64,000 bases of DNA, from contig NZ_OY734020.1 of assembly GCF_963455295.1 (NCBI RefSeq), positions 3,782,001 to 3,846,000 on the forward strand, in the 5' to 3' direction. Source of the DNA: Candidatus Thiodiazotropha sp. CDECU1. GTDB lineage: Bacteria; Pseudomonadota; Gammaproteobacteria; Chromatiales; Chromatiaceae. Both the position numbers and the translations under genes were made by a program. Below, one piece after another: positions 16,464-24,998 of this stretch (positions are counted from its first letter, which is position 1; the number at the start of each line of letters is the position of its first letter). The notes under the pieces were generated by a model. That model ran no database searches. It saw nothing but the letters and a program-made list of their open reading frames with translations, and was not told the origin of the DNA.

Positions 16464-16881
16464 TTCAAACCTCCAGAGTTATAAAAACTCATATCGACTT
16501 GTAACATTTCAAGTCATTAGTAATCTAAAATGGGCTGTGAATATTGCCCGAATAAATAAATAATCCCTAACCAGTAGTGATTTTCTCCATAAACACCGTG
16601 TAACCGTCATATCCAGTGCCAGAGTCACTATCCGGATAACGATTCTGAGTACACAGTCGCTACTGTTGTCAGATTGTTCTCATCTTTATGAATTACAAAC
16701 TAGTCGCCCATTCTTAAACCAGACTTAAAAGTAGTGTTCAATAATCTAAAGTGTGATCAAGTAGTTAAGATTTAATTAAGCGTTAAGGGTCCACTCAGCA
16801 CCTGCTGAACGTGCCTTTTGCCAGGACTTGACTTATAGTGCGGTGAATTTTAAATAAGAATCTTAATAAAGAGGGTGTGAA
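16464..16881. other. 418-bp gap, shared upstream region
   Basis: No gene seen. AT-rich region between two divergent genes, so it should hold both promoters. A weak candidate promoter for the lipoprotein gene is TTGACT at 16828-16833 with TAAATA 17 bp further. A short inverted repeat GACTTG-N8-CAAGTC lies at 16496-16515 near the other gene start. Confidence 0.4.
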
Positions 16882-17529
16882 ATGGGGAAACATCTAATCC
16901 CGGATATCAAGGGTGTAATCTGTATCACTGCCTGTCTACCCTTGCTCTCCGCTTGCAGCGGTATTGGCGGGGTATCGGGTGACATGCCTCTAAAAGTTAC
17001 AACTGAACCCAGTGGCGCCAGAATCTACATCATGGGAAAAGCGATCGGTGAAACGCCAGCCACAATTTCCCAACAGCAGCTCTACCCCACGGGTTACGAT
17101 GCCGGCAACCAACAGATGTACGGGACCCTGTTGATCAAAAAGGCAGGGTGTCAAGATCTCAAAAAACGTATCCACTATCAGGACTTCAACACAGGCTTGT
17201 CAGTCAAACTCAACTGTAGTGGAACCCCGAACATCTCAGCCAAACAGCCTATGCCCCCCGCTGCAGCAACCACTCACCCGACGACATCACAACAAGAGAG
17301 TGCAACAGCGGTTAAGAGTTCCGATTCACCGCAAAATCATGAACCCCCGGCTGGTTTCAGCCCTACTCAACAAGATTTACCAGAGACTGAAAAGGCCGAT
17401 ACCAACAAGGTGCCGATTGAGAATTCGATTAAGCAGCGTCTGATTCGTATCGATAACCTCAGACAAGAGGGCCTGATCACAGAAGAGGAGTATCGACAAG
17501 CCCGCAAAAGGATTCTCGATGCATTGTAA
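16882..17529 (+). CDS. PEGA-like lipoprotein with C-terminal SHOCT motif
   Basis: 215 aa. Lipobox LLSAC places the lipidated Cys at residue 25. Residues about 36-115 resemble a PEGA-type surface repeat (TTEPSGARIYIMGKAIGETPA, with two Cys later). A Thr/Ser/Pro/Gln-rich linker follows, and the last 31 residues form a SHOCT motif (IDNLRQEGLITEEEYRQARKRIL). Such proteins are envelope anchors or cell-wall associated. AGAGGG lies before the start. Function unknown; the domain calls are by eye. Confidence 0.75.
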   Translation: MGKHLIPDIKGVICITACLPLLSACSGIGGVSGDMPLKVTTEPSGARIYIMGKAIGETPATISQQQLYPTGYDAGNQQMYGTLLIKKAGCQDLKKRIHYQDFNTGLSVKLNCSGTPNISAKQPMPPAAATTHPTTSQQESATAVKSSDSPQNHEPPAGFSPTQQDLPETEKADTNKVPIENSIKQRLIRIDNLRQEGLITEEEYRQARKRILDAL

Positions 17530-17535
17530 GCGGAT

Positions 17536-17578
17536 AAAAAAAGCCGCTGCCTGATGGCAGCGGCCCCCACCCTATTTT
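17536..17578. terminator. bidirectional intrinsic terminator
   Basis: GCCGCTGCC (17543-17551) pairs with GGCAGCGGC (17556-17564) around a TGAT loop. Seven A precede it, so the minus-strand transcript ends in a T7 run after the stem. On the plus strand a TTTTT run lies 10 bp after. It serves the convergent lipoprotein and cytochrome genes. Confidence 0.85.
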
Positions 17579-17592
17579 TATTGTTTTACCTT

Positions 17593-18255
17593 TTAGTAAT
17601 TTGGTAGCAGACGCAGATAACTGATCACCCCTATGATCTCATCTTGGGTAAGCATTTCCTTCCAACCGGGCATCAATGATTTCCCTGGCGTTCCAAAAGT
17701 TACAATCTCGATCAGATGAGAGTTTGGATGCTTGTTCAATTCAGCACCGTTGGTATGGTCCATCGCTTTCAAGTCCAACACCGCTGCCAGGGGACCGTCA
17801 CCCTTTCCTGATCGACCATGACAGGCAGCGCAGTTATCTTCATAAACCCGTTTACCCACCCGCGGGTCACCTAACAGGGGGTGCTTCGACTTTTGTAAGA
17901 AACGTATGAAGGAGACAATGGATTCGATTTGATTGCCCGGCATGGCCAATCCCCACTGGGGCATGGCGCTGGTCCCCGAACCGTGTTTCACAGTGCCCTG
18001 GATCATACCAAACAGCTGTCGGTCCGATATGTCTGAAACACCACCATCACCATCGGTCAAGTCTGCAGGGGAGACATCGAGTTTTTTAGCCAGTGGTCCG
18101 GTTCCCTTGCCATCTGTACCATGGCAGAGAAAGCAAGACTGATTGAACAGGGCATAACCCTCGTAAGTATTGCCTGCGTAAGCGGAGATTGATATCAATC
18201 CACATGCGATCACCCACGCCGCGAATCTGGTCATTCTAGTAACAATTCTGTTCAT
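17593..18255 (-). CDS. periplasmic diheme cytochrome c
   Basis: 220 aa with signal peptide (ending ISAYAG) and two class-I heme domains: CFLCH (41-45) and CAACH (142-146), with likely Met ligands in AMPQWG and LMPGW. It transfers electrons in the periplasm. It lies 92 bp downstream of the cytochrome-porin gene on the same strand, so it is a natural candidate to take electrons from, or give electrons to, that protein. A strong terminator follows. Confidence 0.93.
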   Translation of the reverse strand: MNRIVTRMTRFAAWVIACGLISISAYAGNTYEGYALFNQSCFLCHGTDGKGTGPLAKKLDVSPADLTDGDGGVSDISDRQLFGMIQGTVKHGSGTSAMPQWGLAMPGNQIESIVSFIRFLQKSKHPLLGDPRVGKRVYEDNCAACHGRSGKGDGPLAAVLDLKAMDHTNGAELNKHPNSHLIEIVTFGTPGKSLMPGWKEMLTQDEIIGVISYLRLLPNY

Positions 18256-18347
18256 GAGTAAATCCTCACTTGTGTCGGGTAATGCAATCTTGCAGCCGGG
18301 ACGACTGAATAAGTCTGTTGTTTATTCAACATGGTGCAAATTCTCCT

Positions 18348-19589
18348 TTAGTAACCGGCAAAGAGCTGAAACAGCCATTTACTGTCGCGCTCATTGCCAC
18401 GCGCATCCACACCATCTCCACTCTCTTTCACATAATAGACTTCGAAACGGATATTCTGTGAGAATAGATAGTTCGCACCGATCGTCGTGGCATTAAACTT
18501 CGAATCATCATCGGATCCGTCATCCAGGGTGCGATAGGCAGCAAAGATATTCGCCTTGTTGGGCAACACGCCCAACTGGGCAAGCATCCCGAATGCCTCA
18601 CCGTCATCGGTATTCGTGCAGCCTTCCAGAAAATGAGACTCATCAGAGGAACAACTGCCATAGCTGGCGTAGATACCCAAGGGTAGGCTGCCTACGCTCC
18701 CCTGCATCTGACCGTCAACGACCCAACCGTCGGTTGCTATCAGCGTCTCGCCACCGGCACCATCAGCAACTTCAGCATCACCCGACCACAGCTGGAAACC
18801 AAAACCAGTATCCCAGGAACCGATAAACGGGGTGTAGGCGGCACGCAGATAGTGAGCCAGCCCTGACGGTTTAACCTCGAGATTGTTCTCTTCCCAACCC
18901 GGCACCCAGGGGGTGTAGTTAATGAAGAAATTATGGCTCGAGGCAACAAGAGCAATACCGGTCGCCTCGCCACTACCCAATCCCAACGCCTGCGCGGCAC
19001 TGAAACCCCTGCGTTCCTCAATCGGCCGTTGCGAGCGCTGAGCGCCAGTATTCAATAACTCAAAACCATATGCCGCTCCCAGTCCATCGGTGGAGAAGGG
19101 TATGGCGCTGAATTGGGTGTTCCCCGCTTTACCCAGATTGAAATGGACCTTGGTTGAGAGAAAGGAGTTGGCATCGGTCAATCCCAGCTCCATGAGAAAG
19201 CCGGCATCTTTTGCCAACTTGCCTCCCACCAGCAGGGCTGCTTCATCGGGCCACTCGATGACACCGAAGTCACTACCGGCGTTGGTGTTGCCATTGCTTT
19301 TCACATAGCGCAGCTTGGTTATCACCGATGCGTTCAACATCAGCGGCAAGGAAATATCATCGCCCTCGATCATGCCTTGACCACCGGTCAGTGTATAGCC
19401 GCCGGAGCGGAACGATCTGCCAAACGAGTTGAGTGCCGGAAAGTGTTGAAAATGGCACGCGCTACAGGGCATGCTTGTTTGGCGGGCAAATGCAGGTACG
19501 GCGTCGGCCTGCTGTGGTAGCACCAACCCCCCTATTATTATCAATATTCCCATTGCATAGCTATGCAACATCGTGAGTCTGTTAATCAT
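18348..19589 (-). CDS. monoheme outer-membrane cytochrome-porin, Cyc2-like
   Basis: 413 aa. Signal peptide (about 1-30), then one heme motif CSACH (42-46) in the context FARQTSMPCSACHFQHFPAL, followed by NSFGRSFRSGGYTL. The remaining ~330 residues alternate in beta-strand style with many Gly/aromatic residues and end in an aromatic residue (LFQLFAGY), as in outer-membrane barrels. This N-terminal cytochrome plus C-terminal porin plan is that of Cyc2-type Fe(II) oxidases and related fused porins. Whether it oxidises iron or another donor cannot be decided. It forms a probable operon with the diheme cytochrome. Confidence 0.65.
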   Translation of the reverse strand: MINRLTMLHSYAMGILIIIGGLVLPQQADAVPAFARQTSMPCSACHFQHFPALNSFGRSFRSGGYTLTGGQGMIEGDDISLPLMLNASVITKLRYVKSNGNTNAGSDFGVIEWPDEAALLVGGKLAKDAGFLMELGLTDANSFLSTKVHFNLGKAGNTQFSAIPFSTDGLGAAYGFELLNTGAQRSQRPIEERRGFSAAQALGLGSGEATGIALVASSHNFFINYTPWVPGWEENNLEVKPSGLAHYLRAAYTPFIGSWDTGFGFQLWSGDAEVADGAGGETLIATDGWVVDGQMQGSVGSLPLGIYASYGSCSSDESHFLEGCTNTDDGEAFGMLAQLGVLPNKANIFAAYRTLDDGSDDDSKFNATTIGANYLFSQNIRFEVYYVKESGDGVDARGNERDSKWLFQLFAGY

Positions 19590-20401
19590 TCGCTTCTCCA
19601 GAGAGTGAAGGCTTGTTTAACTCAGTCGTTTGTTACTGCTTTGCGGTCATTTCGAGCTCGGCATCATAGTCTGCCATCGATCGCCATATAACCTGTTAAC
19701 GACCCCATATCGCCGGATGCTGTATAAAGTACACCCACACGCAATATCGCATTCGGGTTGTGATGGAAGGAGAGAACTAAATTAATGACATAACCGGAAA
19801 GTAGTCGTCCTGCTCGACTGGGAGATTTGCAGATAGAAGCGCAAACCAACCCTTTACCCTCTTGGCAGACATAGTTATTGCAGTATTCGAAGCGTGTACA
19901 GACTCGCTAACAAATCGGCCTGCCTTGACACATTGAATATAAGCCCAGTTACATATTGACTGACAAATTCAATCAGTGTCCTACAGGCACCCCTTTAAAT
20001 CCGATTCATTAGCAGAAGCGTTTGTACACACCCCGGCCACCCCATCCATCATCCCTTTAAATTGTGGTTAATTCACCCACTCGAGAACGACTCTCAGTTG
20101 GGCGCGCTCTCTTTTATTAATTTATGCGATATTAATTATTGTGATTACGTTCACATTTACATTACCCCTAAGATATCAAGTTTATTATGGGTAGATACCC
20201 TACTTTTCCGTATAAGTAATTACCCACATTGGAATGATAGTTAACTGGGGTGATCACCCAGGAGAGAGGCTCAGTCCATACAATTTCACACTCTGAACTG
20301 GACTGAAACAAGCGCATCAGAGACCATTGCTTCTAGAGACCGTAAGGGATTGACACACATGACCAGCACACTCAACGTAATAGCCTGACATTACAAGCAA
20401 A
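19590..20401. other. 812-bp gap between divergent units
   Basis: No convincing gene in either strand. It is AT-rich in its right half and carries a perfect CRP-type box at 20140-20155. A TTGACA at about 19926 lacks a good -10 partner. Confidence 0.4.
20140..20155. promoter_or_regulatory. CRP/Vfr-type box
   Basis: TGTGA-TTACGT-TCACA matches the CRP consensus TGTGA-N6-TCACA at every defined position. A TATTAT hexamer lies 27 bp further at 20183-20188 and could be the -10 element of a plus-strand promoter. That puts the box centre near -47, not the textbook -41.5. The nearest plus-strand gene starts at 20402; the nearest minus-strand gene starts at 19589. Confidence 0.5.
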
Positions 20402-20638
20402 ATGACTCAGATACCCATTATCGCAGCGCTCCTGAAATACGCCGATCGGTTAAAATTCCGTCAGCTGTTTCTGCTCACAGCCTCGCTGTTTGCCCTCGAC
20501 CTGCTGATACCCGATCTGATTCCTTTCGTTGACGAACTGCTGTTGGGGCTATTGACACTGTTGTTCGGTTCCTGGCGAAAGACCAAGCCGGAAGAGCCAA
20601 CACCGATTGAACATACGGAACAGGACCCGCAACGATGA
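20402..20638 (+). CDS. small inner-membrane protein (DUF6116-like)
   Basis: 78 aa. One or two hydrophobic helices (about 20-58, with LDLLIPDLIPFVDELLLGLL) and a charged C-terminal tail (KTKPEEPTPIEH). It resembles short proteobacterial membrane proteins of the DUF6116 type; the family name is from memory. It overlaps the lipoprotein gene by 4 bp, so the two are translated together. Function unknown. Confidence 0.7.
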   Translation: MTQIPIIAALLKYADRLKFRQLFLLTASLFALDLLIPDLIPFVDELLLGLLTLLFGSWRKTKPEEPTPIEHTEQDPQR

Positions 20639-21162
20639 ATGCAGTAAGAAACAGAGGAAACCATTCGCGTAACAGGCTTGCTACTTTTACCCTGCTATTA
20701 CTTCTGCTCCAGACCCTTTTCGGTTGCGCATCCCTGCAACCCCAGGAGGATAGAATCAGGGTCACCATTGCCGATCTGAGACCGCTGGAATCGACCCTCA
20801 TGGAGCAACGCTATCTGGTCAAGATCCGCTTGCAGAATCGCTCCAGGGAGGCCCTGAATATCGACGGTATGAGTTTCGACCTGGACCTGAATGGCAAGCG
20901 GTTCGCCTCGGGTGTCAGTAACCAGACAGCAACCATTGACGGTTTCAGTGAATCGATGCTGGAAGTTAAGTTAAGCAGTACGGTATTCGGCCTGATAAAA
21001 CAGTTCGGCGCACTGCAGGACCGCCAGAGCGGGACCTTTGATTATCAGATCAGCGGCAGCCTGAGTTCACCGGAGAGCATGCTGGCCCTGCCCTTCAGCG
21101 AAAAGGGTGAGATCAATCTGCTGCCGAGCGCGGCAACCCCGAAAGAAGCCAAACCGGAATAA
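20635..21162 (+). CDS. LEA type 2 (WHy) lipoprotein
   Basis: 175 aa. An N-terminal basic stretch, a hydrophobic segment and lipobox LFGC (Cys at about 31) mark a lipoprotein. Residues about 40-165 form a WHy/LEA-2 type beta-sandwich (IADLRPLESTLMEQRYLVKI..., LNIDGMSFDLDLNG). Proteins of this type are found in the envelope of Gammaproteobacteria and are linked to desiccation or stress tolerance in other organisms. It starts within the stop of the upstream gene. No partner is known. Confidence 0.8.
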   Translation: MNAVRNRGNHSRNRLATFTLLLLLLQTLFGCASLQPQEDRIRVTIADLRPLESTLMEQRYLVKIRLQNRSREALNIDGMSFDLDLNGKRFASGVSNQTATIDGFSESMLEVKLSSTVFGLIKQFGALQDRQSGTFDYQISGSLSSPESMLALPFSEKGEINLLPSAATPKEAKPE

Positions 21163-21329
21163 CCGCAAATTTTCGCGAATGCTTTTTTTAGTCCGCGAAT
21201 GAACGCGAATATATATTTATTGGTTTGCTACAAAGTTATATCCCCATAGGTGGCGGAGATGCGTCCTGCGGTCTTCATTCGTAGCAGGCTTATCTTAATC
21301 TATATCGGTGCGGTTTTGCAGATTGTTTC

Positions 21330-21353
21330 GGTGCGGCAAGCCGCACCCTACGC
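21330..21353. repeat. REP-like palindrome
   Basis: Full copy of the GGTGCGGCAAGCCGCACC repeat with the CTACGC extension. It borders the long inverted repeat at 21372-21477; a degenerate copy at 21491-21514 (GTGCGGCAAGCCTCACC) borders the other side. Confidence 0.88.
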
Positions 21354-21371
21354 ACTAACTGGCAGAACGGA

Positions 21372-21477
21372 GGTGGCTGGTGTATCTCTTTCGCAGCAGC
21401 GGCAGGGATGCCGCGAAAGCCCCGTCAGCACACGGACGTGCTGTTGGGGCGGCGGAGAAAGAGGTACACCAGCCACC
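21372..21477. repeat. 106-bp imperfect palindrome flanked by REP copies
   Basis: The left arm GGTGGCTGGTGTATCTCTTT (21372-21391) matches the reverse complement of the right arm (21458-21477) at 19 of 20 positions. Inside lie further inverted segments, including CGGCAGGGATGCCG (21400-21413) and AGCACACGGACGTGCT. The rest of the 21163-21649 gap shows no gene. The unit could be a MITE-like element or a structured RNA. Confidence 0.75.
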
Positions 21478-21649
21478 GTAACTGTTTAACAGTGCGGCAA
21501 GCCTCACCCTTGCGTAACATAGTTGGGATGATCAGATTCGGCAGCTGGATTGCTGCCAGTCAATCCGACCGGTAGATTGCCGGTTATACTTCCCTAAGGG
21601 AGATATGGAATCGCTGTAATCTCTGTATCTATGCGTCCGGCAACAAGGA

Positions 21650-22393
21650 GTGGTAGCAGTCTTGTCCACATCGATTCGTGCAGAGCAACAGACCCCAACC
21701 CTGGAGGGCAGGTCTCTCACCAAAACCTACCATACCGGAGCGGTGGACGTGCATGCCCTGCGCGGGGTGGATATATCACTCTACGAGGGCGAGTTGGTTG
21801 TGTTGCTGGGTCCTTCCGGCAGCGGCAAATCGACCCTGCTCAACATTCTCGGCGGTCTCGATACCCCCAGCAGCGGCCGGGTGCGCTTCCGCGACAGCGA
21901 GATCACCGACGGTGACGAGTCGGTGCTGACCCGCTACCGGCGCTTCCATGTGGGTTTCGTGTTCCAGTTCTACAACCTGATCCCCAGCCTTACGGCGCGA
22001 GAGAACGTCGCCCTGGTGACCGAGATCGCAGGCGATCCCATGCAACCGGCGGAGGCCCTGGGCCTGGTCGGTCTGGGTGAGCGGCTCGACCACTTCCCAG
22101 CCCAGCTCTCCGGCGGCGAGCAGCAGCGGGTGGCCATCGCCCGGGCCATCGCCAAGCGCCCCGACATCCTGCTCTGCGACGAACCCACCGGCGCGCTGGA
22201 CAGCGAGACGGGCATCCTGGTGCTGGAGGCGATCGAACGGGTCAACCTGGAACTGGGAACCACCACAGCGGTGATCACCCACAACACGGTGATCGGCAAG
22301 ATGGCGGATCGGGTGATCCATTTTGGGGATGGGCATGTGGTCAGTACCGAGCTTAACCCTGAGCGTCAATCGGCCAGCGGGTTGAGCTGGTGA
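21650..22393 (+). CDS. ABC exporter ATPase (MacB/LolD/DevA type)
   Basis: 247 aa with Walker A GPSGSGKS (54-61), Q-loop, signature [14 protein letters not shown] and Walker [13 protein letters not shown]. This belongs to the MacB/LolD/DevA subfamily, which drives mechanotransmission rather than ordinary transport. AAGGAG overlaps the GTG at 21650, so a TTG at 21662 (11 bp further) is a likely alternative start. It is followed by an FtsX-type permease and an HlyD adaptor; together they make an ABC tripartite exporter without its own outer-membrane protein. Confidence 0.93.
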   Translation: MVAVLSTSIRAEQQTPTLEGRSLTKTYHTGAVDVHALRGVDISLYEGELVVLLGPSGSGKSTLLNILGGLDTPSSGRVRFRDSEITDGDESVLTRYRRFHVGFVFQFYNLIPSLTARENVALVTEIAGDPMQPAEALGLVGLGERLDHFPAQLSGGEQQRVAIARAIAKRPDILLCDEPTGALDSETGILVLEAIERVNLELGTTTAVITHNTVIGKMADRVIHFGDGHVVSTELNPERQSASGLSW

Positions 22394-22422
22394 GCAGGCG
22401 GGGGCTTAAGAACAAGGTAATC

Positions 22423-22559
22423 GGTGCGGCAAGCCGCATCCTCCGCCGGATTCTGGTGTCGTCATGCCGGTACCCATCCTGTGCTGCTCCTGATAGGGCA
22501 CCTGTATCCAGGCGTAGTCTTGATTCTGGTATTTGGTGGGGCTGGGCCCCACCCTACGC
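22423..22559. repeat. REP-like repeats between exporter genes
   Basis: A slightly degenerate REP copy (GGTGCGGCAAGCCGCATC, 22423-22440) lies about 95 bp before a variant palindrome GGTGGGGC-TG-GGCCCCACC (22535-22553) that keeps the CCTACGC flank. They separate the ATPase gene from the permease gene inside the same operon. Confidence 0.75.
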
Positions 22560-22610
22560 TTCGGATTCCGGGTTGGCGGTGAAGCGTGCCGCAGCCGACG
22601 GGGGAATGCT

Positions 22611-24974
22611 ATGCGTGCGCTGAATAAAAAGCTGCTGCGCAATCTTTGGAAGCTGCGCGGGCAGGTGCTGGCCATCGGCATCGTCATCGCCTCCGGGGTG
22701 GCGGTGCTGGTGATGTCCCTCTCCGCCCTGCAGGCGTTGACCGAGACCACCGAGGCCTATTACGAGCGGCAGCGTTTCGGCGAGGTCTTCGCCAGCGTCA
22801 AGCGGGCGCCCCAACGGCTGATCGAGCAGATCCGCACCATCCCCGGGGTGCGCTCGGTGGACCACCGCATCAAGTACCTGGCCACCCTCTCCATCGAGGG
22901 TTTCGAGGAGCCGGTGATCGGCCAGCTGGTCTCCATCCCCGAAGGCAGACAGCCGCGACTCAACCAGCTGGTGCTACGTGAAGGCCGCCTGGTCAGTCCC
23001 GGCCATCCCGACGAGGTGGTGCTGAGCGAGCCCTTTGCCGAAGCCCACGGCATGCAGCCGGGGGATAGCTTCGAGGCGCTGATGAACAGTAATCTGCGCA
23101 CCCTCACCGTGGTCGGCGTCGCCCTTTCGCCGGAGTATGTCTATACCATCGGCCCCGGCGCCCTGATGCCCGACGATCTCCGCTTCGGTGTCATGTGGAT
23201 CGGTCGCGAGGCGCTGGAAGCGGCCTACGATCTGGACGGCGCCTTCAACGATCTCAGCCTGGGCCTGCTCCACGGCACCAATCCGCAGGATGTGATCGAA
23301 CGCCTCGACAAATTGCTGGAGCGTTACGGCGGCACCGGCGCCATCCCCCGCGCCGACCAGATCTCCAACTGGTTCCTGATGAACGAGATCCGCATGCAGG
23401 AGACCATGTCGACCATCCTGCCGACCATCTTCCTGGCGGTGGCCGCCTTCCTCAGCAATATGGTGCTGGGCCGGCTGATCGCCACCGACCGTAGCGAGAT
23501 CGGTCTCATGAAGGCCTTTGGCTACAGCAACTGGCAGGTGGGCTGGCACTACGCCAAGCTGGTGATGGCCATGGCCGGGGTCGGCATCATCCTCGGCTGG
23601 GCCGCCGGGGCCTGGCTCGGCCGGGTCAACACGGAGCTCTACGCCGAGTTCTACCGCTTTCCGTTGCTGATCTTCCGCCCCGATCCCGGGGTCTTCGCCA
23701 TCGGCGCCCTGGTCAGCCTGATCGCCGCCCTGGCCGGCAGTCTGGGAGCGGTGCGCCGGGCCGCCAACCTGCCCCCCGCCGAAGCCATGATGCCACCGGC
23801 GCCACCCCTCTATCGCAAGACCCGCATCTCCGGCAGCCGCTTTATCCTCTGGCTCGATCAGCCCTCCCGCATCATCCTGCGCCAGATCGTGCGCACCCCC
23901 TTCAAGGCGCTCTTCACCAGTATCGGCATCGCCTGCTCGGTAGCGGTGATGATCATGGCTCTGCAGTGGCTCGACTCCATCGACAGGATCGTCGACGTCT
24001 TCTTCCACGACGCCCAGCGCCAGGACATGATGGTGGGGCTGGTGGAGACCCAGTCCGATACCACCTTGCTGGAGTTCCGCCGCATGCCCGGGGTACTCGC
24101 CGCCGAGCCCATGCGGGTCACCAGCGTGGAGTTCCATGCCGGCACGTCCACCCACCGGGGGGCCATCGAGGGCGTCCCGGACAACCCGCAACTGCAGCGG
24201 GTCTACGATGCGGGTGGCCGGGTGGTGCAGGTGCCGCCGGACGGTCTGCTGCTCTCCACCGCACTGGCGGATAAACTGCATCTGGGCATAGGTGACAGGG
24301 TCCACGTCGAGGTGCTGCAGGGACGACGGCCCAAGCGCAGCATCCCGGTGGTGGATCTCTACGAGACCTACATCGGCATGACCGCGTATATGAATATCGA
24401 CGCCTTCAACCGCCTGATGGGGGAGAGGGGCAGCCTGGAGTATGTCACCCTGCTGGTGGACGACAGCCAGCTACCGGCCCTCTACAAAGAGCTGAAGGCG
24501 CTGCCCAAGGTGGCTGCGGTGACATTGAAAGACGCCGCGGTGCACGAGTTCAACGAGACCATGGCGGAGACCATCCTGATCTACATCTCCTTCTTCGCCG
24601 CCTTCGCCTGCGCCCTGGGCTTCGGCGTGGTCTACAACAGCACCCGCATTGCGCTCTCCGAAAGGGGCCGGGAGCTGGCCACCCTGCGGGTACTCGGTTT
24701 CCATCGCGGCGAGATCTCCTACATCCTGCTTGGCGAGGCGGGGCTGCTGATCCTGATCGGCCTGCCCCTGGGTTGCCTGGCCGGGGCCGGACTGGGCTGG
24801 TTCATGACCAGCGCCATGGACTCGGAGCTCTACCGCATCCCCCTGGTGATCAAGGCCTCAACCAACGCCATCGCGGTGCTGGTAACCCTGGCCGCCACCC
24901 TGCTCTCGGCGGCGGTGGTGCGCAACCGGCTTGACCACCTGGACCTGATCGCCGTACTGAAAACCCGTGAATAA
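22611..24974 (+). CDS. FtsX-type ABC exporter permease
   Basis: 787 aa. I chose the ATG at 22611, preceded by GGGGGA; the frame stays open further upstream through repeat DNA. Two FtsX domains: a membrane helix near 18-42, a large periplasmic part, three helices at about 270-400, a second unit beginning near 435, and a final three-helix block (about 645-785). The architecture is that of the eight-helix double FtsX permeases. High GC and strong codon bias produce a long antisense open frame here that is not a gene. It works with the flanking ATPase and HlyD adaptor. Confidence 0.93.
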   Translation: MRALNKKLLRNLWKLRGQVLAIGIVIASGVAVLVMSLSALQALTETTEAYYERQRFGEVFASVKRAPQRLIEQIRTIPGVRSVDHRIKYLATLSIEGFEEPVIGQLVSIPEGRQPRLNQLVLREGRLVSPGHPDEVVLSEPFAEAHGMQPGDSFEALMNSNLRTLTVVGVALSPEYVYTIGPGALMPDDLRFGVMWIGREALEAAYDLDGAFNDLSLGLLHGTNPQDVIERLDKLLERYGGTGAIPRADQISNWFLMNEIRMQETMSTILPTIFLAVAAFLSNMVLGRLIATDRSEIGLMKAFGYSNWQVGWHYAKLVMAMAGVGIILGWAAGAWLGRVNTELYAEFYRFPLLIFRPDPGVFAIGALVSLIAALAGSLGAVRRAANLPPAEAMMPPAPPLYRKTRISGSRFILWLDQPSRIILRQIVRTPFKALFTSIGIACSVAVMIMALQWLDSIDRIVDVFFHDAQRQDMMVGLVETQSDTTLLEFRRMPGVLAAEPMRVTSVEFHAGTSTHRGAIEGVPDNPQLQRVYDAGGRVVQVPPDGLLLSTALADKLHLGIGDRVHVEVLQGRRPKRSIPVVDLYETYIGMTAYMNIDAFNRLMGERGSLEYVTLLVDDSQLPALYKELKALPKVAAVTLKDAAVHEFNETMAETILIYISFFAAFACALGFGVVYNSTRIALSERGRELATLRVLGFHRGEISYILLGEAGLLILIGLPLGCLAGAGLGWFMTSAMDSELYRIPLVIKASTNAIAVLVTLAATLLSAAVVRNRLDHLDLIAVLKTRE

Positions 24975-24998
24975 CCATTGAGGCATAGGATAGATGTC

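Noticed and set aside
17593-19589. Multiheme MtrABC-type conduit
   Set aside because: Only one and two heme motifs are present; no decaheme protein or MtrB-type porin is in the window.
20163-20193. NarL heptamer-like sites TACCCCT and ATGGGTA
   Set aside because: Two short degenerate matches in an AT-rich gap are expected by chance, and the narL-like regulators here are 15 kb away.
22974-24305. Long minus-strand open frame of 443 codons
   Set aside because: It is antisense to the FtsX-type permease, whose domains are clear. High GC with strong third-position bias makes the opposite strand open by chance; the product is His/Asp/Gly/Gln-rich and matches no family.
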